Of a stretch of 64,000 nucleotides of DNA, positions 52,233 to 61,780 are shown piece after piece. Position numbers and translations under genes: made by a program. Within the stretch, counting starts at the first letter, position 1. Every line of letters starts with the position of its first letter. The notes below the pieces were generated by a model. That model was not told where the DNA came from and made no database searches. It was given only the letters and a program-made list of their open reading frames with translations. Source of the DNA: Edolisoma coerulescens (taxonomy: Eukaryota > Chordata > Aves > Passeriformes > Campephagidae); contig VWZW01007171.1 in NCBI GenBank assembly GCA_013397115.1, positions 186,001 to 250,000 of the forward strand. The letters run 5' to 3'.

Positions 52233-53479
52233 CTTCAGCTGCCACTGCAGTCACTAGGAGCTCTGTCTTCAGACATGCTCCAAAAAATCAGAGATTTTCT
52301 ACTCAGCACCCAAAATTATTTGGAACTTTCGAAAATATTGCACGTAAACACTGCATCTATAAAATGGAGGAAATAATGCCAACAAGATTCACAAGCAAGG
52401 GTTAAAAGTTGCTTATGAATCTCTCAGCTATTATTTTACAGGCGTTAGAAAAGACTCTGAGGAAATCAGAAATTTACTGCTGAGACCAGAGCTGGGGTAA
52501 TGTAAAGGGACAGAGCTCTTCGTGGAACCATGATTCTTAAACACAAGAATGAAAACTCATTCATTAAGCCCTGTCTGTTCAGTGTTGTTTCTCTGAAGCA
52601 TAGCTTCTGTGCAGAAGGTAGTATGTCTCCATGGAATTGAAAACTGTAGCAGGCTGTCATTTTTTACTTTGTGCTCAATAGCATTTATCTTTTGAAAATT
52701 GAGGTTCAACCGGCCATTCCAATCGACTAGATACAATTTTACATCAATACTGAAACAGCCTTTTGTTTTTGTATTGCCATGCTAAACTTTAAAGTATGAA
52801 AATGGAGGTCTGGAAGCTTCAATTACAGCAGATGCCTTGAGTTTGAGTCAGAGTCAGTGATGAGTATTGACAGGGTACTATGCAAGCAGAAGAAAATGCT
52901 CTGGAGTGTAGACACACATATGTATCTATGTGAAATCTACTTCACTCAGTAATTAATCAGATTAAGAAGTCTACTGAAGTAACCGAGATTTCATTTAACA
53001 CATTTCTCATGGGTAACTACTAGCAGTGATAGCAGAAACAAGCCTTCAAGACTAAAAATAGAAAGCATTCCTATTATGAGTTTTGCTCGAAGCTGAAAAA
53101 TGAAAATGCTGTGAGAACAAGAGAATGGAAGCCTAATGAAAACATCCCTCTTTGCCTCTCTCTCTGAAATGCCATGCTGAGAAACAGCACTTTCTTTCTC
53201 CGGCACACAGAAATCTTTGTGCCTGACAGATAGAACAGGAGATAAAAAGGATACAAAGCATCCAGCTTTCCAACACTTACATGGGTTGATGATTTAAATT
53301 ACAAAGTTTGAAGAATTTGGCACTTAGCAAACTTGAAGCTTGCCCAGGCTTTTTTTTTTCTCCTCAATAATAAGTTTAGAAAAACTTGACAAAAGAAATA
53401 TCTTCCCTGTAACACAACATATAAACAACATCTGTACTTTGAATGAGTTCAAAACACTTTTGGAATGAAAGGTTTTTCC
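52233..53479. other. Non-coding stretch
   Basis: I see no gene. A short part near 52355-52380 (CTATAAAATGGAGGAAATAA) faintly resembles the end of a MIR-type SINE, but it is too short to call. Confidence 0.5.
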
Positions 53480-54520
53480 CTTCCAGCATGCTTCAGTGGA
53501 GGAAAAGTCTCGCAGAGACTGAGCTGTCTGGTTTCATTGTAAGGTTGCTGGCAGAGACCGGGTGGCAGGATTGACATTGCATTAATCACCAGGCCCACGG
53601 GCCCTCTGACCCCACTCCACCATGAGACAAACAGGCAATGGATCTGAGAAACACTGGCACTATCTCAGTCCTGAAGACCTGAAGGCAAGGTCTCGCCTGA
53701 ACTGCAGGTGAAGTGAAACATTTCACTGCACTAATAAAATACACATTTCTCTGGCATTCAGACTGTCTGGGAGATAACTATTTAATTTATTGCAAACTCT
53801 GTAGCTAATATCTGAATTTAACAAACATGATTACAGAAAAGACAGACTTTCTGAGGTGTCTTGGTTTGTTAATATTCATAATACTCATTTAATAGAGATA
53901 TATTATCAGATATGAATTTCATTCCTTATTAGTTGAACAGGGGCCTCAATCTTATTTATGCATCTTCCATAGGTGAAAGTAGCATCGATACAAGAGTGTT
54001 ATGGCATGCAGACCCGATTGATGCTGGGCCCACAGGGAGCGGTGCTCCACATTAACTTTGCTGGGCTTCCAGGGTAAAGAGAGAACAGTGCATCACAGTT
54101 ACATCACCTGGCACTTTTTAGCAACTAGTTCTTTCAGGTGCTTTATTTCAGCTGACTTAATTGCACTGCAGCAGCCTGCAGAAATCTGGGGGCCTAGCGT
54201 GATCAATTCTGTGCTAATTCTTTAAGCCCATCTCAGTTTGTGCACTAAAAAGTTAAATACTCACTTCACCATGATCACTACCTAATTGATTCATTCCTGT
54301 CTTGCTTGATTGCATTGCCATTTTAACTCAAAATCAGACATAACAGATAAGAAGACGGGAGCTATCAAATGACTTTTTAACCAGCACCAGTTCCTTTGTT
54401 TATCAACTTTGACTACAAAAACAGTGACAGTCAAAGCTGTAAGACTCTGTATTGGTCTTCTTGATGAACAGGAAGAGCTGCTGAATGTGGCTTCATCTCA
54501 CTATAAACACTTGAATAAGA
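53480..54520. promoter_or_regulatory. Possible conserved non-coding element cluster (candidate only)
   Basis: About 1 kb free of recognisable repeats and with unusually well-kept-looking motifs: TTGCATTAATCACC near 53577, TTATGCATC near 53957, and a run of ATTGATTCATT and GATTGCATTGCC near 54294-54322. Such Hox/Pbx- and POU-like sites recur here. The absence of recognisable repeats across 1 kb, next to repeat-rich DNA, is compatible with constraint. This is inference only, as no cross-species comparison was possible. Confidence 0.28.
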
Positions 54521-57072
54521 GATCAGATACCTGAAGTCCAAAGAAATGTTGTTTGCAAACAATAAGCAACAGTAAAAGAAAACTTTGAGCTCAGTCTATA
54601 TATAGTTCTTTAATCCAGGTGGGGTTTAAACCAATATTTGGCCTTGATGTATATTCCCATAGAGTGATTGAGAAAGTATTACGGATTTTAACAATGTTTA
54701 TATAAACAACATGAAATGCGAGATAAAGAACTCGATAATTACATATCACTTTTAAAGATACAAGTGAACTGTTTAAGTCTTTCAAATCAAAGTCATAATG
54801 GATTCCAGCTTTATATGTAGTCAAAACAGAGATTTGTGGAATATGTTTTTTTTCATGGCTTGTAGATCTATTTTTAAATGTTTTTTAAAATAAAGCATCC
54901 CATCATTAATTCTTTCAATTACTGCATCACATAGTGTTTTTTACAGGGTCTAATTATATCTTAGATTAAAATTCAAAACACCTGCTCTTGTGGATCACAC
55001 TAATTTCAGTCTTGAGTATTTTCATACAAAGAGCTATAATCAGAGAGAACCAAGTGATTTCCTATTCTCTGTACCACACCTTCTCAGCAGAGTACAGCTA
55101 GAGATCTCCATATCCTTCTTATTTTTTGCGTTATGATTATTATTATCTTTTATTTAAAGATGACTTTTTAGTACTGAATGATGTAGTATTTTTACTTTAA
55201 TTTAAATCAGATGAAGCCTTTAATGCAGATATTAGTTTTTAAAATAACAATAATTTTTATATTAAATAGCAGATGAATAGTGTAGCTTTCTTCTGTTAGT
55301 TCCCCTTTTCATTTCTGTGAAGCTAATACAAATACTTTGTTCCTGGCTTTTAAGAAAATTGGTCTTTAAAAACCCTGTAATTTGAGTTCAGGGATTTAAA
55401 TGGGAACACATGTTTACTTTAAAGGTAGTTTTTGATGTGCTTGGTTCTCTGTCATCATTCATGCGCTTCTCTACACTTTAGGGGTGTGATCCAGAGTCCA
55501 TGGAGCCAATGGGAAACACACAGGTTTCTCTGGACTTTGGGTCAAGCTTTAAATACTGTATGAAGAAAAGGAATGGTTGAAACATTCATGTAGATTCTAT
55601 CACAGTAAAATAGGGATATCTTTATTCTTTGATTAGCTAAAGATGAGATCTGACTTTGCCCAGCTACACTGGTTTTAAGATAATAGGACAACACTACAGG
55701 ACACAATAGGATAATGAAGAGCCAGGGTAGGGCACTGAATCAGGTGCACCACAGCCCTCCGAGGCCCTCCAGAGCAATTCAGTTACTCTGAATTTTATGC
55801 TACGATCTACTTCCCAATAACACTGTCTGCTGAAGCTGTGGGGGTGGGCCAGCAGTTCTGTGCCAGAGCTGCTTATTTTGTTCCTCCTCCATGCTGTGCT
55901 GGAACTTGCCACTTTGCTCAGCTGCAGTGGGAAGGTTTCTGAAGGCCTATGAAAAGCCACCTGGCTCTTGCTCCAGAGTATATTATTGCAATGAAAATAG
56001 AGATAATGGCATCAGATTTAAAAAAATATTTTCAGAAATTTGGCAATTTTATACTCTATGTTCCTCACTGTGATTAATTAGCTGTGAAAGTATTTACTGA
56101 TATTTTTCTTCCCATTTCCATGTCATACACTAAGAGAGGTAGGGAAGGTAAGCTCTTTGTGGAAAAATTCAAGCCCTACACATGATAAAAAGCTATATGC
56201 CACTGGCATGCACCAAACCCCTCTAGTTTTCCCTAAACGCTCAAAGAATTTTGTGCCTGAGTGTTGTACAGTGAGCTTTCCATCACTTGCAGACAGCTGT
56301 TCTCTTAAGATAAATAATAACATGGGCCAGAGATATCTACTAGAATCTCACAGGCAAGCCTAGCAACTCTGATTAACCATAAGGTCTTTGCTGCATTCAG
56401 CATTTTCCAGTGGTACTTTCAGCTCGGTTCATATGCACATAGCCAGCTCAGGTCTGTGGCTGCTGTGGGAGAAGGAGACCCTCCTGAATGGGAAAGAGGC
56501 ATGCAAGGTTGTGTGGAGGCACTGAGACAGCTCTGCGGCATCGGCCCCGCACTCCCCTGGCTCTGGGAGCGTCTCACCAGCTCAGAGCGCTGTGCCCCAG
56601 TTAATAAACTGGTCTTTTGAAGGGTAAGTTTGGGTCAAAGACCAGATTTGTTTCTGTTGTCCAGAGTTTCCAGTCTTGCGGGTATCTCAGGACAATTGAA
56701 GCTGGCTGGCACCTCCTGCCAGCCAGCAGTAGAGCAGAGCCCAGCAGCCACTAGCACCGAGAAACCCAGAAGGAGAAAAATAATTATCAGAGGCACTGAG
56801 AACAAAACAAGTAATGCAAATTTGTGCATAGAACCCAGGGCTTTGTTTCATAAAGTCTCACCTCTCTGCAGAGTAGACGCATGAAACTTGATGTCTGCCT
56901 ACAGGAGCTGAAGGGCTGAGTCAACCCTGCTGAGACTTAAGCCAGTGGTTCCAGAGAGTCTAGGTGTATCAAATGTGGTGCTTACATGACTAAACTACTT
57001 CTTCAGCTTTATTTAGCTGTGGCTACTGCCATCAAAATAAACCATATATTGCAAATCTATTCATTATAGGTT
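54521..57072. other. Non-coding stretch with one palindromic relic
   Basis: I see no gene. The palindrome at 55487-55544 is listed separately. The GC-rich part at 56440-56640 carries an AATAAA at about 56602 and a GGGTAAGT-like donor motif just after it. It could be the end of an unrecognised LTR or exon, but neither can be shown. Confidence 0.5.
55487..55544. repeat. Palindromic MITE-like relic
   Basis: TGATCCAGAGTCCA at 55487-55500 is inverted in TGGACTTTGGGTCA at 55531-55544, with two differences, both transitions. The 30-base spacer includes AGCCAATGGGAAA. The form resembles a palindromic repeat common in reptile and bird genomes. It is non-coding. Confidence 0.6.
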
Positions 57073-57622
57073 TGTGGTGGGTTGACCATGGCTGGAAGGC
57101 AGGTGCTCTATCATTTCCCTCCTCAGATGGACAGGGAAGACAAAATAAAACAAAAGGCTCATAGGTCAAAATAATGATAGGGAGAGATCGCTGGCCAGTT
57201 ACTGTCAGAGGCAAAACAGGCTTGACTTGGAAAATTAGTTTCACTTATTAGCAATCAAATCAGAGTAGGGTAATGACAAATAAATACTAAATCTTAAAAC
57301 ACCTTTCCCTCACCCCTCCCTTCTTCCTAGGCTCAACTTCACTCTCAAATTTTCTCCCTTCTCCTCCCCAGTGGCTCAGGCAGCTGGGGAATGGTGTCTG
57401 TGGTCAGTTCATCACATGCTGTCCCCATTGCCCCTTCCTCCCCAGGGGGAGAACTCCTCACACCCTGCCCCTGCTCCGGCTTGGGTCCCTCCCATGGGAG
57501 AAAATCCTCCATGAACTTCTTCAACATGAGTCCTTCCCATGGGCTTCAGTTCTTCAGGAACTACTAGAAAATTCTCACAGAAGCCACTTCTATATCAAAC
57601 CTGTCCCTGCAAACCTAATACA
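57073..57622 (-). mobile_element. ERVL-type solo LTR with internal deletion
   Basis: The + strand reads TGTGGTGGGTTGACCATGG at the start and ends in a CCTAATACA-like tail, giving the TG...CA form of retroviral LTRs. I recognise the block order (GGACAGGGAAGAC, then AGGGAGAGATCGCTGGCCAG, then GCAATCAAATCAGAGTAGGG) as an abundant avian LTR, probably ERVL. By analogy the sense direction is the minus strand, but this is less sure than the identity. Near 57555 the sequence jumps to the far end of the LTR, so an internal part is missing. The flanks AGGTT (57068-57072) and GGGTT (57623-57627) agree at 4 of 5 bases, compatible with a 5-bp target-site duplication. No retroviral interior adjoins it. Confidence 0.8.
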
Positions 57623-58641
57623 GGGTTTATACTTCATTTGATGGGAAAGTATTTTTTAATGCAAGACAAAACCTTGTGGTAGTCAAACTGCTTTAATTTT
57701 TTAGCTACACAGCTTAAAAAATGCCAATTTTTTTTCCATAGTAGAAATTAAAATGCAACTGATGTTTATCATTTGGAATTTACTGCCACAAGGAAAGTCT
57801 GCCTACCACCTAGTAACTGGAAATATTAGTAAATTAAAAATATAACATAGAGGATATTAAAATAAATAAATAAATCAAAGCTGTGCAGAAGCAGTAAGTG
57901 TCTTCTGTCTGACAGGAGTCCTTAGAGAGCAATACTGTGGCATTTTCCAGAATTAAATTGCATTATTATAAGAGCTTTAAATTAAGCTCCTACCCATGAC
58001 CTTTAAACACAGTGATTGCCATTATGCCTGCTGAGGAGGTTGTGGAGGGTTTGGAAACCCTGGGCAAGACTGATGGGTTATGATACATAATCAAGTATAG
58101 GTTCATTTAGCACAGCTGTTGAACAGAGGGTCTAACACCACGTTATCACAGGGAGTGCCCTGTCTTTTCTTCCAGACAAATCAGTGTTAGCAGTGGGAGG
58201 CAGGCTTGTTAGTGCAGTGGAAAACAACACAGTATCTTCCTGATGAAAGAAAATGAGGAATTTAACAGTCATGCCCCTCCTTTAGAGAGTGACCAGGAAG
58301 GAAATCTTCCCCCAGTACTCATGCAGAACCACATGTTGACAAAAAAAGCACCTGACATATAGCTTTGGTCTCAAAGTATTTATATGGGCACAATCCAGAA
58401 GAAAAACCATCTAAAAGACAGTAAAACATAATAAACCAAATATGCTGTGGAAGTATGTTCACTTAGGTGAGGTAAAACCTCATGCAATGCATACTTAAAA
58501 CAAAAGTTCTAAAATACTAAAAAAAAAATCTGTAAAAGTCTTAAACAAAGGCACAGAGGTAAAAAAAGAAATTTTCTTGCTCTCCATTACATTTTGTTCT
58601 CAAGTGTACCTACTGACATTTATATACCTATCTTATGCCTT
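57623..58641. other. Non-coding stretch between LTRs
   Basis: I see no gene. It contains a short (AAAT)n-type run near 57865 and is otherwise AT-rich and unrecognised. Confidence 0.55.
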
Positions 58642-59053
58642 TGTGCTGGTTTTAACACCAACAGGAAATTAAACTCCAAATAAGCCACTTACCTTCCCTC
58701 ACTCCTTCTGGTAAGGGAGGGACAAAAAGCAGAGATTGCGGGTTGAGATAACAATTTACTAAAAGCACAATGCAATGGAATAAAACACGCACAATAACAG
58801 CAGGATAAATAGCAAAAGTATACAAAAAGAAAAGGTTTTTTAACCACAAAAAGATGTTCACCACTGGGAACAAAGCCAGGAGAGTGGGTAGTCCCTGTAG
58901 GTCGTGTCCATATATTCCCAGACAAAGGCAATATGCCAACCGTTCCCATGTGTCACCCACGTAGTCATAGGGAAACAAAGGCAGGAAGGCAGGGGAGATC
59001 CTGTGGATAATATTTTCTGCCCCCCAGCCTGAAAACAATGAAAAATCATGACA
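58642..59053 (-). mobile_element. Probable ERVL-type LTR (minus strand)
   Basis: The + strand begins TGTGCTGGTTTTAACACC and continues with a CCCTCACTCC...GGGAGGGAC block and a GCGGGTTGAGATAACAATTTA block. This order is characteristic of avian ERVL LTR ends. On the minus strand the far boundary may be TGTCATGATTTTTC at 59053, giving about 412 bases. The open frame at 59083-58652 on this strand (143 codons) lies almost wholly within the LTR and is not a gene. The 59053 boundary is uncertain: the LTR might instead extend farther, into the next segment. Confidence 0.6.
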
Positions 59054-59619
59054 AGCCAACCCCCCAGAAGATAGATTGTCCAAGCAGGGGTTGCTCAGCT
59101 TCTCTGCTGGTGCCTCTGGTGCTCTTCTAACAAACTACTGTCCTGTGGGGTCTTCCCACGAGGTTTTCCTACTGCTCCACTCTGCTCCTTTTGGCTCAGC
59201 TCAGCTGGACTGGGCTCAGCTTGGCTCCCTTCCTGGCTTGGGGTGGCCCCCACCACCATTGCATTCTCTGCTGGCAGCCTCCCTGCTGGCACTACCAGTT
59301 CAGCACTACGGTCGATTTGCGTTTTGCCACTGTCCCTTTCAGCACCATGGCCTGTAGCCATGCTCCAGAGAAAAATGGGAGAGGGGACAGGTGGGGTGGC
59401 AGAGGGACTGAGTCCTCAAGGGCTGATGCCAATACCTTCCCAAAGAGAAGCAAAATGGTTGACTACAGGTGGGGTCACCTGGGATTTTGTCCTGAATCCA
59501 CGTGCCCCAGTGATAATGTGAGTGGTGTAGAATAACAACCTGGTCATGTCCATGGCACTCAGCTCCACCCCTGTCTGCAACCACAACAGCCTTACATCTT
59601 ACACACTTCCATATACCTA
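59054..59619 (-). other. Unassigned segment between two LTRs, perhaps retroviral interior
   Basis: A GC-rich segment lying between two different LTRs. Open frames of up to 114 codons exist on both strands; the minus frame at 59361-59095 is rich in Glu, Gln, Ser and Pro. I recognise no gag, protease, RT, integrase or env motif. It may be the 3' interior of the same ERV as the LTR at 58642, or part of a longer LTR. A repeated GGCTCAGCT-like pattern at 59191-59225 is noticeable. Confidence 0.35.
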
Positions 59620-59967
59620 TGCGGGAGTTTAGGACTTCTGAACAATGAATTAATATGATTTCACAGAAGACCCTTTATTGTTTACATAACACTTTACTTA
59701 CACATTTTACAACTGCTGTATACGTGATTACGCATTACTTGATTGGTTTCTCTATCTTGTCTACGCGCTCTGCATGCACTTTTCAGAAAATATGATTGGT
59801 TCTAGTCCAGTGCGGCACAGTCTTTCTTTATTTCTTGCTCTCTTGGTATTCTGTTTTTCAGCTTCTTCTTTCCCAATTTAGTGCAGCTTACGTTTCAGTA
59901 ACTTTGATGAATTTGTGAGGGCTCTGATAAGAACAACTAAAGCTGGTTTGGCTGGGGCACACTAACA
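59620..59967 (-). mobile_element. Probable short retroviral LTR of a different family (minus strand)
   Basis: On the minus strand it begins TGTTAGTGTGCCCCAGCC and ends in CTCCCGCA, giving TG...CA ends and about 348 bases. Two CCAAT-type boxes lie near 59796 and 59745. An AATAAA polyadenylation signal lies near 59677, with about 60 bases of U5 after it. This arrangement and length fit a short LTR of ERVK- or alpharetrovirus-like type. No primer-binding site follows on the left and no polypurine tract precedes it on the right, so it looks solo. The flanking six bases do not match, so either the ends are misplaced or the site has rearranged. Confidence 0.6.
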
Positions 59968-61154
59968 AGGTTCAAATACATTAAAACATACCTATCTTAC
60001 GTGTTATAGAATTATCTTCAAGTGTCAAAAAAGGAAACACTTCAGAGAAATAAAAAAGGCCCCAGTGTACTGTATGGTTATGAGGAGCCAATTCTGTAAG
60101 TGTGCTATACAACCTATCCCAAAGGCTCTTAATTCTCATTATAGAAACCAAATCTTTGGGTGAGTACAGGAAACAGAGATCTGAGAGGGGTTGACTTGTC
60201 TCACTAAAGTCCCAGCTTTTCTAGTGGGCGGGTGGGAGAGACAGCATCCTAAATTGTCTGACTCCCCAAAGCAGGGTTAGAATGAGTCAAGGCCCAAATA
60301 ATCTATGGTGTATTATCCACACTGAAAGCAAACAGCATGGTCTGTAGGACCTCCTTCTGGCATGCAGAGAGCATTTCTCTGGAGTATCTGACTCTCCAGG
60401 GATGCTGCCACTTGTGCTCTGCTGCAGAAACCGCAGCTGTGAGCTCAGACCACAGTCTTATGCCTGAAGATTTCCCTCTGTCCAGCTGTGCCGGTATCCC
60501 TGACCAGTCTCAGGCTCAGAATGACCCAGTCCTTGCTGTCAGGTTTCCTCATCAAACGCAAGAGTGCAACCTGAGCTCACAGGTTATTAAACACACCAAA
60601 AACTCTACTGATACCTCACCCAAACACGTGTTGTGTCAAGGGCTGCAATTTGAGCAGATGAGATGTGGTGTGGTGGCTGGTTTTGGTGTTTGTGTGACAA
60701 GTTTTCAAGAGGCATAAACAGGAAAACTGTACTCTGCTGATAATACTGTGCAGTATTTTGTCAATAATAATTATGGTACATTTTTATTAGTTTCTAATAA
60801 AAAATTAGTTCAAATTAGTTTCTAATTTGTTTTATTAATTTGTAACCAGTCAATCAAATAAAAGTCAATCAAGTAAATCAAGTAAAGGTAGGCAAAGCCT
60901 GAAGCATCACTTTCATACTTGAACGCTATATTAGGCAAAAAATTCCAAGATGTTCCCTGAATCTTTTGTCTAAAAAAAGTATGTGCTCCAAATTCACATG
61001 GCCCACCATCCCACATAAGCTCTTCTTCCTATTTATCCAAGCATCTTTGAAGGCTGAAAACTAGACCGTAAAATAATGTGGGATTTAGACTCTGTGAATC
61101 TCAGCTTCTGTGAAGATTACAGAAACAGAAAATAAAAATATTATAGGTTAAGTT
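59968..61154. other. Non-coding stretch
   Basis: I see no gene. A 126-codon open frame at 60337-60717 has no recognised domain. An AT-rich part with paired short hairpins lies at 60781-60828 and is listed separately. Confidence 0.5.
60781..60828. repeat. Two adjacent short hairpins with identical TTT loops
   Basis: TTTTTATTAG-TTT-CTAATAAAAA at 60781-60803 is a perfect 10-bp hairpin. AAATTAG-TTT-CTAATTT at 60812-60828 is a perfect 7-bp hairpin with the same core and loop. The AT richness makes chance possible, but the duplication of the core ATTAGTTTCTAAT is notable. Confidence 0.85.
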
Positions 61155-61780
61155 ATATTTGTCGAGGGTCACTTTGTCATAAAAGGAGCTCAGGTAGGTC
61201 AAGCAGAACCTGCTTTTCCTAAACTCCTGCTGGCTGGCCCTGAACGCCTGGTTGTCCTGTATGTGACACATGACGGCACTCAAGATGATCTGCTCCATGA
61301 TCTTCCCTGGCACTGAGGTCAGGCTGACAGGCCTGTAGTTCCCTGGATCCTCCTTCTGACCCTTCTTGTAGATGGGCATCACATTTGCCAACTTCCAGTA
61401 ACGTAGGAACTCTCCGGTTGACCAGAACTGCTGGTGAACGACTGAAAGTGGCCTGATGAGCTCTTCTGCCAGCCCCCTCAGTACCCTTGGGTGAATCCAA
61501 TCCAGCCCCATGAACTTGTGAGGGTCTAAGTCTCATAGCAGGTACCTGACCATTCCCTCTTGCATTATGGGAGCTCAGTGGCCAGATTAAATTCTAGCCA
61601 TGCTTTGGCCCTTCTAGATTTCCCCCTGCATGACTTCAAAGCATCCTTGTAGTCCTCCTGAACTTCCTGCCCCTTTTTCCAGAGGTGATTAGCTCTTTTT
61701 TTTCTCCTTGAGGTCCAGCCAAATCTCTCTGTTCAGCCAGACCAGTCTTCTTCCCCACTGGCTCGTCTTTTGACATATTC
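61155..61780 (-). mobile_element. CR1 LINE internal fragment lacking its 3' end (minus strand)
   Basis: On the minus strand this is the linker and the first part of the CR1 RT. The linker at about 61740-61610 includes LWKKGQEVQEDYKDALKSC. After an apparent internal deletion near 61540, the RT start reads GLDWIHPRVLRGLAEELIRPL (about 61508-61446), then MPIYKKGQKEDPGNYRPVSL and a VPGKIMEQI block (about 61380-61290). The sequence stops near 61155, before the catalytic aspartates. The frame is open over about 110 codons (61511-61180) but is incomplete, so it is non-functional. CR1 copies normally keep the 3' end, so its absence implies a later deletion or rearrangement. Confidence 0.9.

Noticed and set aside
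52355..52380. Possible MIR SINE end
   Set aside because: The resemblance is limited to about 20 bases of a common purine-rich motif. No core or tRNA-like head is visible.
58652..59083. 143-codon hydrophobic open frame resembling a membrane protein
   Set aside because: It lies almost wholly inside the LTR at 58642-59053 and ends at the LTR end, so the hydrophobic look comes from T-rich LTR sequence.
59620..59967. Pairing this LTR with the one at 58642 as the two ends of one provirus
   Set aside because: The two sequences are not alike in their ends or interior, and no primer-binding site follows the first.
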